NCBI RefSeq assembly: GCF_018881795.1
Contig: NZ_JACVPQ010000001.1
Span: 1,746,900-1,810,899, forward strand
Reading direction: 5' to 3'
From: Polynucleobacter sp. MWH-Jannik1A5
GTDB lineage: Bacteria > Pseudomonadota > Gammaproteobacteria > Burkholderiales > Burkholderiaceae
Length of the DNA stretch: 64,000 bases
Below, piece after piece: positions 19,177 through 28,837 of this stretch (positions within the stretch are counted from its first letter, which is position 1; each line of letters starts with the position of its first letter). The notes below the pieces were generated by a model that was given only the letters and a program-made list of their open reading frames with translations, had not been told where the DNA came from and searched no databases. A program made the position numbers and the translations under genes.

Positions 19177-21213
19177 ATGACTACGAAAATGTTTAAGAAA
19201 ATATTGATTGCTAACCGCGGTGAGATTGCTTGCCGTGTTATGGCTACCGCTAAAAAGATGGGCATCAAGACTGTTGCTGTTTATTCAGAGGCGGATAAAG
19301 AGGCACGTCACGTTCAGTTGGCTGATGAGGCAGTATGTATTGGGCCGGCACCTTCTCGTGAATCCTACTTGGTAATGGACAGAATTATTCAGGCTTGCAA
19401 AGATACTGGCGCTGAGGCGGTGCATCCTGGTTATGGCTTCTTATCCGAGAACGAGCAGTTTGCAAAGCGTTGTGAGGAAGAAGGTATTGTCTTTATCGGT
19501 CCCAAGTATCAATCTATTGCTGCAATGGGTGACAAGATTGCCTCTAAGAAGCTTGCGCTAGAAGCCAAGGTCAATACCATTCCTGGTTACAACGAAGCAA
19601 TTGATACCAATGAAGAGGCAGTCAAGATTGCTCAAGGTATCGGTTATCCCGTCATGATTAAGGCCTCAGCAGGCGGTGGCGGTAAAGGTCTGCGCGTTGC
19701 CTTTAATGACAAAGAAGCTGCTGAAGGTTTTGCAGCCTGTAAAACCGAGGCAATGAATAGCTTTGGTGATGACCGTATCTTTATTGAGAAGTTTGTAGAA
19801 GGCCCACGTCATATTGAGATTCAGGTTTTGGGTGATTCTCATGGCAATGTGGTTTACCTTAACGAGCGTGATTGCTCGATTCAACGTCGTCATCAAAAGG
19901 TAATCGAAGAGGCGCCATCACCTTTTATTGATCCAGCCACACGTAAGGCTATGGGTGAGCAAGCGGTTGCGTTAGCTAAAGCAGTTAACTACCAATCAGC
20001 GGGTACTGTTGAATTCGTAGTTGGTAAAGATAAGTCTTTTTACTTCCTCGAAATGAATACTCGCCTGCAAGTTGAGCATCCAGTTACTGAAAGCATTACT
20101 GGTCTTGACTTGGTTGAGCAAATGATTCGGGTTGCTGCAGGAGAGAAGCTTTCATTTAAGCAAGAAGACGTGAAGCTCGATGGCTGGTCCATGGAGTGCC
20201 GTATTAATGCCGACGATCCATTCCGCAACTTCCTGCCTTCTACAGGCCGCCTGGTTAAATACCGTCCACCAGAGTCAGTGAATGGTGTGCGTGTAGATAC
20301 CGGGGTCTATGAAGGCGGTGAGATCCCGATGTACTACGACTCTATGATTGCAAAGTTAATTGTGCATGGTAAGGATCGCACAGAAGCCATTGAGAAGATG
20401 CGCGCCGCATTAAATGATTTCGTGATTCGCGGAATTCACTCCAATATTCCATTTCAGGCTGCATTGCTTCAACATCCGCGCTTTGTAAATGGCGACTTTA
20501 CGACTGGCTTTATTGCAGAAGAGTATCCAGAGGGCTTTAAAAAGGATTCTGTTCAGCCTGTGGATGCTAAGCGCTTGGCTGCACTAGCTGCATTTATGCG
20601 CTACCGCTATCTTGAGCATATTCAAATGATTGATGGTCAGTTAGCTGGCCATGAAATGATCATTGGCAAGAAGTTTGTGGTGGTCACCGGCAAAAAATCG
20701 GGTTCCATGAATGACCCGCATGAGGTACCAATTCGTGTTGAGCTTAAAGATGGGGTTTATTCCGTTTATATCGATGAGGTAGACGGTGTAAGCCGCTATG
20801 ACATCGTGAGCGATTGGCGTCCTGGACAAATTTGCCTGAACGCCACCATTAATGGCACTCACAAGATTACTGCACAGGTTGAGCGCCGTGGTGTGCGCTA
20901 TGTATTGATTCTTGATGGTGTTCATTACGAGTGCATGGTGCTAAGCCTATTAGGTGCCGAGCTCCAGCGTCGCATGCCAGTGAAGTTGCCACCAGATACT
21001 TCCAAATTGGTGATGTCTCCAATGCCAGGTTTGCTAACGAAAATTGCTGTCAAAGTTGGCGAAGCTGTCACTGCCGGTCAGAAGTTGGCCTCTATTGAAG
21101 CAATGAAAATGGAAAATACACTATCAGCCGTACAAGATGGTGTGGTTGCTGAAATTTGCGCAAAAGAGGGCGATAGCTTAGCGGTTGATCAGTTAATCAT
21201 TCGCTTCGAATAA
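19177..21213 (+). CDS. pccA: propionyl-CoA carboxylase alpha subunit (biotin carboxylase + BCCP)
   Basis: 678-residue fused alpha chain. The biotin carboxylase region begins [14 protein letters not shown], with the ATP-grasp loop [11 protein letters not shown] and [14 protein letters not shown] in the active site. A linker/BT domain follows at about 480-600, and the C-terminal biotinyl domain has EAMKMEN with K644 as the biotinylated Lys. It follows pccB by 15 bases. The length and BT-type linker support PccA over the shorter AccC and over geranyl- or methylcrotonyl-CoA forms. Confidence 0.94.
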   Translation: MTTKMFKKILIANRGEIACRVMATAKKMGIKTVAVYSEADKEARHVQLADEAVCIGPAPSRESYLVMDRIIQACKDTGAEAVHPGYGFLSENEQFAKRCEEEGIVFIGPKYQSIAAMGDKIASKKLALEAKVNTIPGYNEAIDTNEEAVKIAQGIGYPVMIKASAGGGGKGLRVAFNDKEAAEGFAACKTEAMNSFGDDRIFIEKFVEGPRHIEIQVLGDSHGNVVYLNERDCSIQRRHQKVIEEAPSPFIDPATRKAMGEQAVALAKAVNYQSAGTVEFVVGKDKSFYFLEMNTRLQVEHPVTESITGLDLVEQMIRVAAGEKLSFKQEDVKLDGWSMECRINADDPFRNFLPSTGRLVKYRPPESVNGVRVDTGVYEGGEIPMYYDSMIAKLIVHGKDRTEAIEKMRAALNDFVIRGIHSNIPFQAALLQHPRFVNGDFTTGFIAEEYPEGFKKDSVQPVDAKRLAALAAFMRYRYLEHIQMIDGQLAGHEMIIGKKFVVVTGKKSGSMNDPHEVPIRVELKDGVYSVYIDEVDGVSRYDIVSDWRPGQICLNATINGTHKITAQVERRGVRYVLILDGVHYECMVLSLLGAELQRRMPVKLPPDTSKLVMSPMPGLLTKIAVKVGEAVTAGQKLASIEAMKMENTLSAVQDGVVAEICAKEGDSLAVDQLIIRFE

Positions 21214-21227
21214 AAAGGTTGATGACT

Positions 21228-21695
21228 ATGAGCGCTAAGCCATTCAAAATTTTAGGCATTCAGCAAATTGCTATTGGTGGTGAGAACAAAGATCGACTCA
21301 AGAAATTATGGGTTGATATGCTGGGCTTTGAATACAAGAGCACTTTTGTCTCTGAGCGTGAAAACGTGGATGAAGATATCTGTGCAATCGGTAAGGGTGC
21401 CCATGAGATTGAAGTGGATCTGATGCAGCCATTTGATATTGAAAAGAAGCCAGCGGTACATCAAACCCCGTTGAATCACATTGGTTTATGGGTAGATGAC
21501 CTACCTAAGGCGGTTGAATGGCTGTCTGCCAATGGCTTGCGTTTTGCGCCTGGTGGAATCCGCAAGGGTGCGGCTGGCTATGACATCACTTTCGTACACC
21601 CAAAAGGAAATGACGAGTTTCCAATTAGTGGCGAAGGCGTGCTTATTGAGCTGGTTCAAGCCCCTCCCGAAGTGATTGCCGAATTAAGTAGATAA
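21228..21695 (+). CDS. VOC-family protein, probable methylmalonyl-CoA epimerase-like
   Basis: 155-residue protein with two VOC modules. Likely metal-site positions are Q13, D64, H84 and E141; classical methylmalonyl-CoA epimerases have His at the first position, so Q13 is a deviation. The place at the end of the mutase/carboxylase operon fits an epimerase, which is needed to turn (S)- into (R)-methylmalonyl-CoA. A lactoylglutathione lyase-like or other VOC activity remains possible. I chose ATG 21228, which has AAAGG at a spacing of 9; the ATG at 21222 lies too close to it. Confidence 0.7.
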   Translation: MSAKPFKILGIQQIAIGGENKDRLKKLWVDMLGFEYKSTFVSERENVDEDICAIGKGAHEIEVDLMQPFDIEKKPAVHQTPLNHIGLWVDDLPKAVEWLSANGLRFAPGGIRKGAAGYDITFVHPKGNDEFPISGEGVLIELVQAPPEVIAELSR

Positions 21696-21728
21696 TTTGA
21701 TTTTGTAAGTAAATTAACAGGACTTAAA

Positions 21729-22433
21729 TTGGCAAATATATTGGCCATCGACACCTCCTCAGCTTGGTGTTCGGTGGCTTTATCGTTAGAGGGTCAGGCA
21801 GTGCAATTCAGGCATGAAGCCGTCACAGCCGGCGCTAGTCAATTGTTATTGCCATGGATTGAGTCGCTCTTAAGTGATGCAAAAGCTTCCCTGAAAGACC
21901 TTGATGCGATTGCCGTAGGTGTCGGTCCTGGTGCGTTTACTGGTGTTCGTTTAGGTGTGGCTGCAGTACAAGGCTTGGCTGTATCGCAAAACATACCTGT
22001 AGTGCCGGTATGCAGCCTTGATGCCATCGCCGCGCAACTTTTAGATTCAGCAGTATTTAAATCCTCTCATCCTCAGCGATTGATGATTGCAATTGATGCC
22101 CGGATGGAAGAGGTCTATTGGGCTTCTTACGGTATTCAAGAGAAGCGCTTGCCAAATCGCATTGGTGATATTCACCTGACCAAGCCAGAAGATCTCAATT
22201 TAGAAGACGTGCAATTACTTGCTGGTAGCGCTTTAAATGCCTATAGCCAACGCTTACCGCAATTCGCAGGCCCAATCGATCCAGATGTCTCTATTTCCGC
22301 ATTAGGAATTTTGAAATGTGCGCAGCAATCTCTACTTGATGGAGTGCATTGCGAAGTACGGCAGCTTGAACCCATGTACGTTCGCAATAAAGTCGCTTTT
22401 ACTACTGCCGAGCGTGCAGAGGGCAAGCAGTAA
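21729..22433 (+). CDS. tsaB: tRNA t6A biosynthesis protein TsaB
   Basis: 234-residue paralogue of the TsaD ASKHA ATPase that scaffolds the TsaBDE complex for N6-threonylcarbamoyladenosine at tRNA position 37. The N-terminal ILAIDTSS and the segment GVGPGAFTGVRLG are diagnostic. The start is TTG, with AGGA about 8 bases upstream, and no ATG lies nearby in frame. The stop overlaps the rimI ATG (TAATG). Confidence 0.92.
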   Translation: MANILAIDTSSAWCSVALSLEGQAVQFRHEAVTAGASQLLLPWIESLLSDAKASLKDLDAIAVGVGPGAFTGVRLGVAAVQGLAVSQNIPVVPVCSLDAIAAQLLDSAVFKSSHPQRLMIAIDARMEEVYWASYGIQEKRLPNRIGDIHLTKPEDLNLEDVQLLAGSALNAYSQRLPQFAGPIDPDVSISALGILKCAQQSLLDGVHCEVRQLEPMYVRNKVAFTTAERAEGKQ

Positions 22434-22960
22434 TGTCAGATCACTCAGCAGAAAGCGCTGCAGAACTTTCTTTCTTGCCAATGCAGCAGGCAGATTTAGA
22501 TGAAGTCCTCAAAATTGAATCTGTTTCTCATGTACATCCTTGGACTAAGGGTAACTTTTCAGATTCATTGGCAGCTGGTCACTGGGCATATTGCATACGA
22601 CCTCAAGCAGATCAAGTAGTGAAGGGTTCCTATTTAGATCCAGCAATTCTTTGGGCATATTGCATCCTATTTCCCGCTGTTGATGAATTGCATCTCCTCA
22701 ATATCACCGTTTCGCCTCATTTGCGCAAGTTGGGACTTGGGCAAAGAATGATGGCAGCCATTGAGGGTGTGGCTTTCCAGCAAAAAATGCCACGCATCAT
22801 CCTAGAAGTAAGACCAACCAATTCAGCTGCTATAGCGCTTTACCAAAAGTTGGGTTACGAGCAAATTGGCGTACGTAAGAACTACTACCCCGCAAGTCCT
22901 GAGACGGGTGGCCGCGAGGATGCGCTTGTATTAGCCAAATCGATTAAGCTAGAGGTATGA
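22433..22960 (+). CDS. rimI: ribosomal protein S18-alanine N-acetyltransferase
   Basis: 175-residue GNAT acetyltransferase. The acetyl-CoA loop is HLRKLGLGQRMM, and the C-terminal RPTNSAAIALYQKLGYEQIGVRKNYY is the RimI signature, including the Tyr-rich end. It is longer than E. coli RimI (148 residues), mainly by an insert after about residue 55. It is translationally coupled to tsaB and overlaps the next gene by 4 bases. Confidence 0.92.
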   Translation: MSDHSAESAAELSFLPMQQADLDEVLKIESVSHVHPWTKGNFSDSLAAGHWAYCIRPQADQVVKGSYLDPAILWAYCILFPAVDELHLLNITVSPHLRKLGLGQRMMAAIEGVAFQQKMPRIILEVRPTNSAAIALYQKLGYEQIGVRKNYYPASPETGGREDALVLAKSIKLEV

Positions 22961-23481
22961 GCAATACACATTCAAGCTTTTTGAAAGAAATGGGGATCAC
23001 CGAGTGGACTTCTCGGGATGCGATTTCAGCTCAAGCTGAAGTGTCTGCCGCAGTCAGTTCTGAACCCAATACTCAAGAGAAGCAAGCATCACCAAGAGCA
23101 AGTAATGGCATCTGGTGGTTTTTTGGTAATGAGCCACAAGGTGATGCCCAGATTTTGTTTCAAAATCTCATTCGTGTGCTGGGTTTGGCTACAAATGAGT
23201 GGTCATGGAAGAGTCCATCAACAAATCTAGGCCAGCTTGAAAATCCTGGGCTCCCAGTAGTGGCACTTGCCTTTGGCGGGCCAGTGGCGCAAAAAATTAC
23301 AGGCGAGAGAGATCCTTTGCCGCAGTTGCGTGAGACGATCCTTGCCTTAAACACAGGCAATGACGAAGAGATTCCGGTGATTGCTTCTTTTGAGTTAAAT
23401 CAAGTGCTGACCAAGCCCAAAGAGAAGGCTTTACTTTGGCAGGATTTGTTGATGGCGAGATCGGTACTGCAAAACAGCTGA
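22957..23481 (+). CDS. candidate DNA polymerase III psi subunit (HolD-like)
   Basis: 174-residue protein I do not recognise with certainty. The N-terminus has FLKEMGITEW (8-17), like the conserved chi-binding start of HolD. A strand-helix region at about 53-80 (WWFFGNEP to RVLGLATNEW) resembles the middle of psi, and KALLWQDLLMAR at 157-168 resembles its C-terminal helix. In E. coli holD is also immediately next to rimI. Compared with E. coli psi (137 residues) there is an extra low-complexity insert at about 20-50. An alternative is the leftover N-terminal part of a family-4 uracil-DNA glycosylase, often found here in related species, but no FeS or catalytic motifs are visible. Confidence 0.5.
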   Translation: MSNTHSSFLKEMGITEWTSRDAISAQAEVSAAVSSEPNTQEKQASPRASNGIWWFFGNEPQGDAQILFQNLIRVLGLATNEWSWKSPSTNLGQLENPGLPVVALAFGGPVAQKITGERDPLPQLRETILALNTGNDEEIPVIASFELNQVLTKPKEKALLWQDLLMARSVLQNS

Positions 23482-23486
23482 TCAGC

Positions 23487-24806
23487 TTAGTGCTTGTGTT
23501 CGCCGATCAGATGCATTGAGTCATATTCCGCCTGGTTTCTTGCGTGACGTTTAATGACTAACCACATAATCAGGCTGACGGCCACACCAAATCCAATGAT
23601 CACAATTTGAATGGGTACATCCAACCAAATCAGCAATGAGTAGATTAATAGCATCATCAATACTGAAATATTTTCATTAAAGTTTTGCACGGCAATAGAG
23701 TGTCCCGCAGACATGAGAACGTGCCCGCGATGTTGCAAGAGGGCATTCATCGGAACTACAAAGTACCCTGCCAGCCAACCAACCAAAATTAATAAGAAGT
23801 AAGCTGGCAATAAGTTCAGGGTAACGTCAAACTTTCCAAAGCTAAACACGCTGGTATTTGGTAGCAGGTCTGAGTTATACACGGCCATCACGCAGACCAC
23901 TAGACCCATGGCAATTCCGTAGGGTAGTACATTCAAGGATTTGCGCAGAGGTATACGCCAAGCGGCATATACGGCACCACCAGCTACACCTACTGCAGAA
24001 ATGGCTTGCAAAATTGCGCCTTGAGAAAGATTCATGTGAAGGGCAACTTGAGCCCACTTAATCACAATAAATTGCAAGGTGGCGCCGGCGCCCCAGAATA
24101 GAGTGGTAACTGCTAGAGAGATTTGACCTAAGCGATCATTCCAAAGGGTTTTGAAGCAAATGGCAAAATCTTTAACCAATTCAATAGGATTGGTTTTCTG
24201 GGAAACGTAACGTGCGCCAGTATCTGGAATTTTCAGATTAATGATTGCAGCAACGACATAAATCATCATGATGATCATAATTGCCGACTCAGCCGGGGTA
24301 TCAATGCCGGTGTCAAAAGTCGGCATATCTAATGCCAGCAGACTTTGCGAAACAGTACTACTAATGAGTACGCCGCCTAAAACGGTGCCCAAAATAATGG
24401 AACCCACGGTGAGGCCTTCAATCCAACCATTGGCAGCAACTAATTTTTCAGGGGGCAACAGTTCAGTTAGGATTCCGTATTTCGCAGGAGAGTATGCGGC
24501 TGCACCTAAACCGACGATCGCATAAGACAATAAAGGGTGGCTTCCGAAAAGCATCGCCACGCAACCAACGAACTTAATCGTATTTGTGATGAACATGACA
24601 TTACCCTTGGGGCGGGAATCAGCAAAAGCTCCAACAAAGGCTGCCAGTATTACGTAGGACAATACGAAGAATAATTTCAGCAAAGGGGTCATCCAGGCCG
24701 GAGCGTGAAGCTGGGCCAGGAGGGCAATTGCCGCTATCAGGAGAGCATTATCAGCAAGCGACGAAAAAAATTGCGCCGCCATAATGATGTAAAAGCTACG
24801 GTTCAT
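23487..24806 (-). CDS. lplT: lysophospholipid transporter LplT-like
   Basis: 439-residue MFS protein of the inner membrane with about 12 hydrophobic segments. The N-terminal SFYIIMAAQFFSSLADNALL and the loop FADSRPKGNVM are typical of LplT, the flippase that returns lysophosphatidylethanolamine for re-acylation. No aas acyltransferase follows, unlike in enterobacteria. It is divergent from alr with 50 bases between starts, and convergent with the HolD-like gene. Confidence 0.85.
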   Translation of the reverse strand: MNRSFYIIMAAQFFSSLADNALLIAAIALLAQLHAPAWMTPLLKLFFVLSYVILAAFVGAFADSRPKGNVMFITNTIKFVGCVAMLFGSHPLLSYAIVGLGAAAYSPAKYGILTELLPPEKLVAANGWIEGLTVGSIILGTVLGGVLISSTVSQSLLALDMPTFDTGIDTPAESAIMIIMMIYVVAAIINLKIPDTGARYVSQKTNPIELVKDFAICFKTLWNDRLGQISLAVTTLFWGAGATLQFIVIKWAQVALHMNLSQGAILQAISAVGVAGGAVYAAWRIPLRKSLNVLPYGIAMGLVVCVMAVYNSDLLPNTSVFSFGKFDVTLNLLPAYFLLILVGWLAGYFVVPMNALLQHRGHVLMSAGHSIAVQNFNENISVLMMLLIYSLLIWLDVPIQIVIIGFGVAVSLIMWLVIKRHARNQAEYDSMHLIGEHKH

Positions 24807-24856
24807 TCGTACAATCTAGTCATTACTACAATTAAAACATGAAAGGAGGGGTGATT

Positions 24857-25972
24857 ATGGGTGATTCAGCTAACGGCCTGATTAATAGACCAATTTTGGC
24901 ATCTATTCATACAGCCGCCTTTCAACATAATTTAAACCGAGTTCGGGAATTGGCGCCGGAGTCCAAAATATGGTCTGTCATTAAGGCTAGAGCCTATGGC
25001 CATTGTTTTGATGCGGCCCTCAAAGGTTTGGCATCTACCGACGGATTTGCCTTGTTAGATATCCAAGATGCGGCATGGTTACGTGATCATGGCTGGAAGG
25101 GTCGAATCCTGCTTTTAGAGGGCTTTTTTCATGAAAATGAACTAACTCTTGCTGAAGAGTTGGCGTGCGATTTGGTGGTTCACTGTGAAGATCAGGTGGG
25201 CTGGCTTGAGCGATTTAAAGGCAAAAACCATAAACCATTCAATGTCTTTCTGAAGATGAATTCCGGCATGAATCGACTGGGTTTAAAGCCAGATGCGTAT
25301 CGGATTGCTTTTCATCGTTTGCACGCTGCTGGCTATCACATGCATCACATGACCCATTTTGCTAATGCGGATCAAGTAGATCGATTACCTTCGGTTGGCT
25401 CTCAACAAGAGCTATTTAATCAAACCATTGAGGGCTTAGATGCTCCGACCTCATTAGCAAATTCAGCCGCTATATTGTGGCATCGCAATGCATTGGGAGA
25501 TTGGGTACGACCCGGCATCATGCTTTATGGCGCATCACCAACAGGCCTTCATGCTGATATCGAGCACGCCAATCTTCAACCGGTAATGCAGCTGCATAGT
25601 GAAATTATTGATACACAGGATTTACAAAAAGGTGATCGTATTGGCTACGGTGGTCGATATCAAGCATCGGAATCGATGCGCATTGGTATTGTTGCTTGTG
25701 GTTATGCGGATGGATATCCGCGTCACGCTAAAGATGGCACTCCGGTTTGGGTTGCTGATGGTGATACAGGCGCCATATGTCCTTTGGTAGGAAGAGTCTC
25801 TATGGATATGTTGGCGGTGGATTTACGTAATGCTCCCAATGCAAAGGTAGGAGCTGCTGTTCAACTCTGGGGCGATAAGGTCGCAGTAGATGATGTTGCG
25901 CAGATGAGCGACACGATAGGTTATGAATTGCTTTGCGCAGTAGCACCTAGAGTGCCAGTAGCTATCAAATAA
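24857..25972 (+). CDS. alr: alanine racemase
   Basis: 371-residue fold-type III PLP enzyme making D-alanine for peptidoglycan. K43 in SVIKARAYGHC is the PLP Lys; the usual motif is KANAYGHG, so R45 and C50 are unusual. The second active-site Tyr is in the RIGYGGRY segment, and RPGIMLYG is conserved. I chose ATG 24857 because AAAGGAGG ends 7 bases before it; an in-frame ATG at 24839 lies upstream of that site and is less likely. Ends at a strong terminator. Confidence 0.93.
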   Translation: MGDSANGLINRPILASIHTAAFQHNLNRVRELAPESKIWSVIKARAYGHCFDAALKGLASTDGFALLDIQDAAWLRDHGWKGRILLLEGFFHENELTLAEELACDLVVHCEDQVGWLERFKGKNHKPFNVFLKMNSGMNRLGLKPDAYRIAFHRLHAAGYHMHHMTHFANADQVDRLPSVGSQQELFNQTIEGLDAPTSLANSAAILWHRNALGDWVRPGIMLYGASPTGLHADIEHANLQPVMQLHSEIIDTQDLQKGDRIGYGGRYQASESMRIGIVACGYADGYPRHAKDGTPVWVADGDTGAICPLVGRVSMDMLAVDLRNAPNAKVGAAVQLWGDKVAVDDVAQMSDTIGYELLCAVAPRVPVAIK

Positions 25973-26000
25973 AAAATCCTCCGTGCTGGAGGATTTTTAA
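25972..26000. terminator. bidirectional intrinsic terminator
   Basis: Perfect 9-bp stem AAATCCTCC / GGAGGATTT (25974-25982 and 25988-25996), with a 5-nt loop. T-runs follow on both strands, so it serves alr and the convergent bamD. Confidence 0.9.
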
Positions 26001-26014
26001 TGAGTACATGGTGT

Positions 26015-26902
26015 TTATTTATTCCAGAACTGCCACCATTGACGTTGTTTTTTAACGCGTTGACCAGTTTCTAGCATGTCGCTATCTGGAAAGTTCAATT
26101 TAAAAACACGGGCAGAATCGTTACTCAATTGAGTCATGCCAAGCTTTTCATAAGACTTGGTGAGAAGATATAAAGCCTCTTCAACCGCAGGCGCGCGGTC
26201 GTAATCGCGAATAACTAGCTGAGCACGATTTGCCGAAGCCAAATAGGCGCCGCGCTGATAATAAAAGCGCGCTACGATGACATCCGCCTCTGCTAATGAG
26301 TTCACGATATAGCGCATACGATCTAAGGCATCGGGCGCATATTTACTGTTTGGGAAACGCTCAACAACCACCTTAAAAGATTCAAAGGCTTCCCTTGCTG
26401 CTTTAGGATCACGCTCACTGAGATCTTGACCAGTAAATTTACCGAGCCAACCTAAATCATCGTTAAAAGTAATGAGCCCTTTTAGGTAGTATGCGTAATC
26501 CAGGTTTGGGCTGCCTTGGTGTAACTTAATAAAACGGTCGATTGCAATGAGTGCTTGAGTTTGCTCTTGAGCCTTCCAATAACAATAAGCGGCATTAATT
26601 TGAGCTTGCTGAGAATACGGACCAAAAGGAAAGCGAGCTTCCAGTTTCTCGAAGTACTTGCCGCACTTAGCAAAGTCGGCATCATTGAGTTTTTCCGTTG
26701 CTTCTGAATAGAGTTTGGCTTCTGACCAGATATCGGTATCGTCTTTGCTGCCATCACTGCCTGCACACCCACTTAATAGCGTCAGGGCAAAAAGCAGTGC
26801 TAACAGTAGTGCAATAGGCAGGCTATTTAAATTGCGAGCCTTATTTTGTGCGGAAGAATTCCCGGCAAGCCTTAAACTGGCGTCTGATATTACGTCGGAC
26901 AT
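26015..26902 (-). CDS. bamD: outer membrane assembly lipoprotein BamD
   Basis: Lipoprotein partner of BamA in outer-membrane beta-barrel assembly. The predicted protein is 295 residues. The lipobox LLSGC puts the lipidated Cys at C46, after an unusually long N-region of about 29 residues. TPR-like repeats follow, including AKCGKYFEKLEARFPFGPYSQQAQ and the late RFPNSKYAPDALDRM. I chose ATG 26902 over the one at 26929 because the latter would overlap the divergent rluD. A still later non-ATG start cannot be excluded given the long signal peptide. Confidence 0.92.
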   Translation of the reverse strand: MSDVISDASLRLAGNSSAQNKARNLNSLPIALLLALLFALTLLSGCAGSDGSKDDTDIWSEAKLYSEATEKLNDADFAKCGKYFEKLEARFPFGPYSQQAQINAAYCYWKAQEQTQALIAIDRFIKLHQGSPNLDYAYYLKGLITFNDDLGWLGKFTGQDLSERDPKAAREAFESFKVVVERFPNSKYAPDALDRMRYIVNSLAEADVIVARFYYQRGAYLASANRAQLVIRDYDRAPAVEEALYLLTKSYEKLGMTQLSNDSARVFKLNFPDSDMLETGQRVKKQRQWWQFWNK

Positions 26903-26922
26903 AACTGAAAGGCTCTCTAAGC

Positions 26923-27963
26923 GTGGCATTGCCGCAAACTCCTGATTCGAATCCCATTGATTATATCGATGATGAGGATTTCATCTCCCTAGAAATACCC
27001 TTGGAGATGGCTGGCGAGCGCTTGGACAAGGTGCTAGCAGGGTCTTTGCCTGATTATTCCCGCAATCGTTTAAAGGCTTGGGTAGAGGCTGGGGCGGTAA
27101 TGGTTGACGGAAAGGTCACCAAAGCCCGCTATCTTCTGCGAGGGGGAGAGAGTATTAAGGTATTTCCTCAAGAAATGCCCGAGCAATTTGCCTTTAGTCC
27201 CGAAGAGATTCCCCTGGATGTGGTTTATGAGGATGAGGATGTGATTGTCATTAATAAGCCTCCTGGCTTGGTGGTGCACCCAGCAGCTGGCAATTGGTCG
27301 GGCACACTTCTCAATGGGCTTCTGTTTCGGTATCCGGAGCTAAAAATGCTCCCCAGGGCAGGCATTGTTCATCGTTTAGACAAAGATACCTCTGGCCTTA
27401 TGGTGGTGGCTAGAACCGCTCATGCGCAGACATCCTTGGTGCGCCAATTACAGGATAGAACGGTTGGGCGTCGCTACCTAGCTTGGGTCTGGGGTGAGGC
27501 TCCAAGCCAAGGCAAGGTACTAGCTTCAGTGGGTCGAGATCAGCGTGATCGCCTCAAAATGGCTGCTGGTAGCCCCCAAGGCAAGCCTGCGGCTACCTTA
27601 TTTCGACGTTTAGCCAAAGGTCTTGTTCAAGAATCTGCTGTAACTCTTTTGGAATGCAGGCTTGAAACTGGGCGCACCCATCAAATTCGAGTCCACCTGG
27701 AATCATTGGGCTTTCCATTGGTTGGCGATCCTGTGTATCGCAAAAAGACACCTGGTGCCTCTAAAAATCTTACTTTTAATCGTCAGGCCTTACATGCATT
27801 TGCACTTAGCCTTCTGCACCCAGTAAAAAATGAAACCATGACTTGGTTCCGCCTCCCGCCACAGGACATATTGGACCTACTGCCGCAATTGGGCATGACT
27901 GAAGAGGTGCTACCTAAAGAAGCAGTCGTTTTGGCTTCAATTCAAAATGAATCTCAAACATGA
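26923..27963 (+). CDS. rluD: 23S rRNA pseudouridine synthase RluD-type
   Basis: 346-residue RluA-family synthase modifying helix 69 of 23S rRNA. The N-terminal S4-like domain (GERLDKVLAGSLPDYSRNRLKAW) is followed by the catalytic HRLDKDTSGLMV with the essential Asp, and RTHQIRVHL near the end. The start is GTG at 26923, with AAAGG about 10 bases upstream; no later ATG keeps the S4 domain. Only 20 bases separate it from the bamD start, so the promoters must lie inside coding sequence or overlap. The stop overlaps pgeF by 4 bases. Confidence 0.92.
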   Translation: MALPQTPDSNPIDYIDDEDFISLEIPLEMAGERLDKVLAGSLPDYSRNRLKAWVEAGAVMVDGKVTKARYLLRGGESIKVFPQEMPEQFAFSPEEIPLDVVYEDEDVIVINKPPGLVVHPAAGNWSGTLLNGLLFRYPELKMLPRAGIVHRLDKDTSGLMVVARTAHAQTSLVRQLQDRTVGRRYLAWVWGEAPSQGKVLASVGRDQRDRLKMAAGSPQGKPAATLFRRLAKGLVQESAVTLLECRLETGRTHQIRVHLESLGFPLVGDPVYRKKTPGASKNLTFNRQALHAFALSLLHPVKNETMTWFRLPPQDILDLLPQLGMTEEVLPKEAVVLASIQNESQT

Positions 27964-28724
27964 GTTTGATACAGCCTCAGTGGCCCAGCCCACCTAATAT
28001 TCATGCACTACTGAGTACGCGCTCAGGTGGGGCGAGCAAATCTCCCTATGATTCTCTAAACCTAGGTGATCATGTTGGAGATGACATTGAAGATGTGCTA
28101 GCTAACAGAGCAATCCTCGCTCAAGCATTACCTAACAATCCTTTATGGCTAAAACAGACTCATAGTGTTGTAGTGAGCACCCCTGAAACTCGTAAAGCAA
28201 TCAATGGTGCTGTGATTGAAGCGGATGCCTCAGTCACCAATATAGCGAGCGAAGTCTTAGTCATCATGACAGCGGATTGTTTGCCGACTTTATTTACTAA
28301 TTCAATGGGAACTGTCGTTGGTGCAGCACATGCAGGATGGAGAGGGCTTTGTGCTGGAGTTTTGGAAAATACCGTCGCTGAAATGCTGCGTTTATCCAAA
28401 GAATCTACAGCGTCTGATCTATTGGTGTGGCTGGGTCCTGCCATTGGACCGAACTCATTTGAAGTGGGTGAGGATGTAGTGAATGCTTTTAGAGATTCAG
28501 GCTTACCTTTTTCAGAGGATGCGTTCAAGCCTATTCCTGGCAAATCTGGAAAGTTCTTGGCTGATATTTATCGTTTGGCTAAAGATCGACTAGAGGCATG
28601 TGGCATTAAATCAATATTTGGCGGTGAATATTGCACTGTAAAAGACAGTAAGCAGTTTTTCTCATATCGACGCGATGGCATAACTGGTAGATTTGCTTCT
28701 GCTATCTGGATTGCTAAATCTTGA
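27960..28724 (+). CDS. pgeF: purine nucleoside phosphorylase/polyphenol oxidase-fold protein (YfiH)
   Basis: 254-residue member of the YfiH/LACC1 family. The putative metal-site residues are visible in LKQTHS, TADCLPTLF and AAHAGWRGLC. Family members have been linked to peptidoglycan editing (PgeF) and to purine nucleoside phosphorolysis; which applies here is not decided. It is coupled to rluD by a 4-base overlap, an order seen widely in proteobacteria. Confidence 0.88.
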   Translation: MSLIQPQWPSPPNIHALLSTRSGGASKSPYDSLNLGDHVGDDIEDVLANRAILAQALPNNPLWLKQTHSVVVSTPETRKAINGAVIEADASVTNIASEVLVIMTADCLPTLFTNSMGTVVGAAHAGWRGLCAGVLENTVAEMLRLSKESTASDLLVWLGPAIGPNSFEVGEDVVNAFRDSGLPFSEDAFKPIPGKSGKFLADIYRLAKDRLEACGIKSIFGGEYCTVKDSKQFFSYRRDGITGRFASAIWIAKS

Positions 28725-28749
28725 GTGCTTCATTTTATGAGGGTAACTA

Positions 28750-28804
28750 CTAGCTTAGCTCTTAGGCTAGGGTTATTGCGTATAACTCAATAGCCCTTAA
28801 GGGC
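28750..28804. other. hairpin and palindrome between pgeF and phaC
   Basis: An 8-bp stem with one wobble (28750-28757 and 28763-28770, loop GCTCT) is followed by a perfect 12-bp palindrome GCCCTTAAGGGC at 28793-28804. The first could weakly terminate pgeF. The second lies about 33 bases before the phaC start and could be an operator or part of the leader. Confidence 0.3.
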
Positions 28805-28837
28805 GGAGAATGTCTCTAATTAATTGAAGAGACTACT

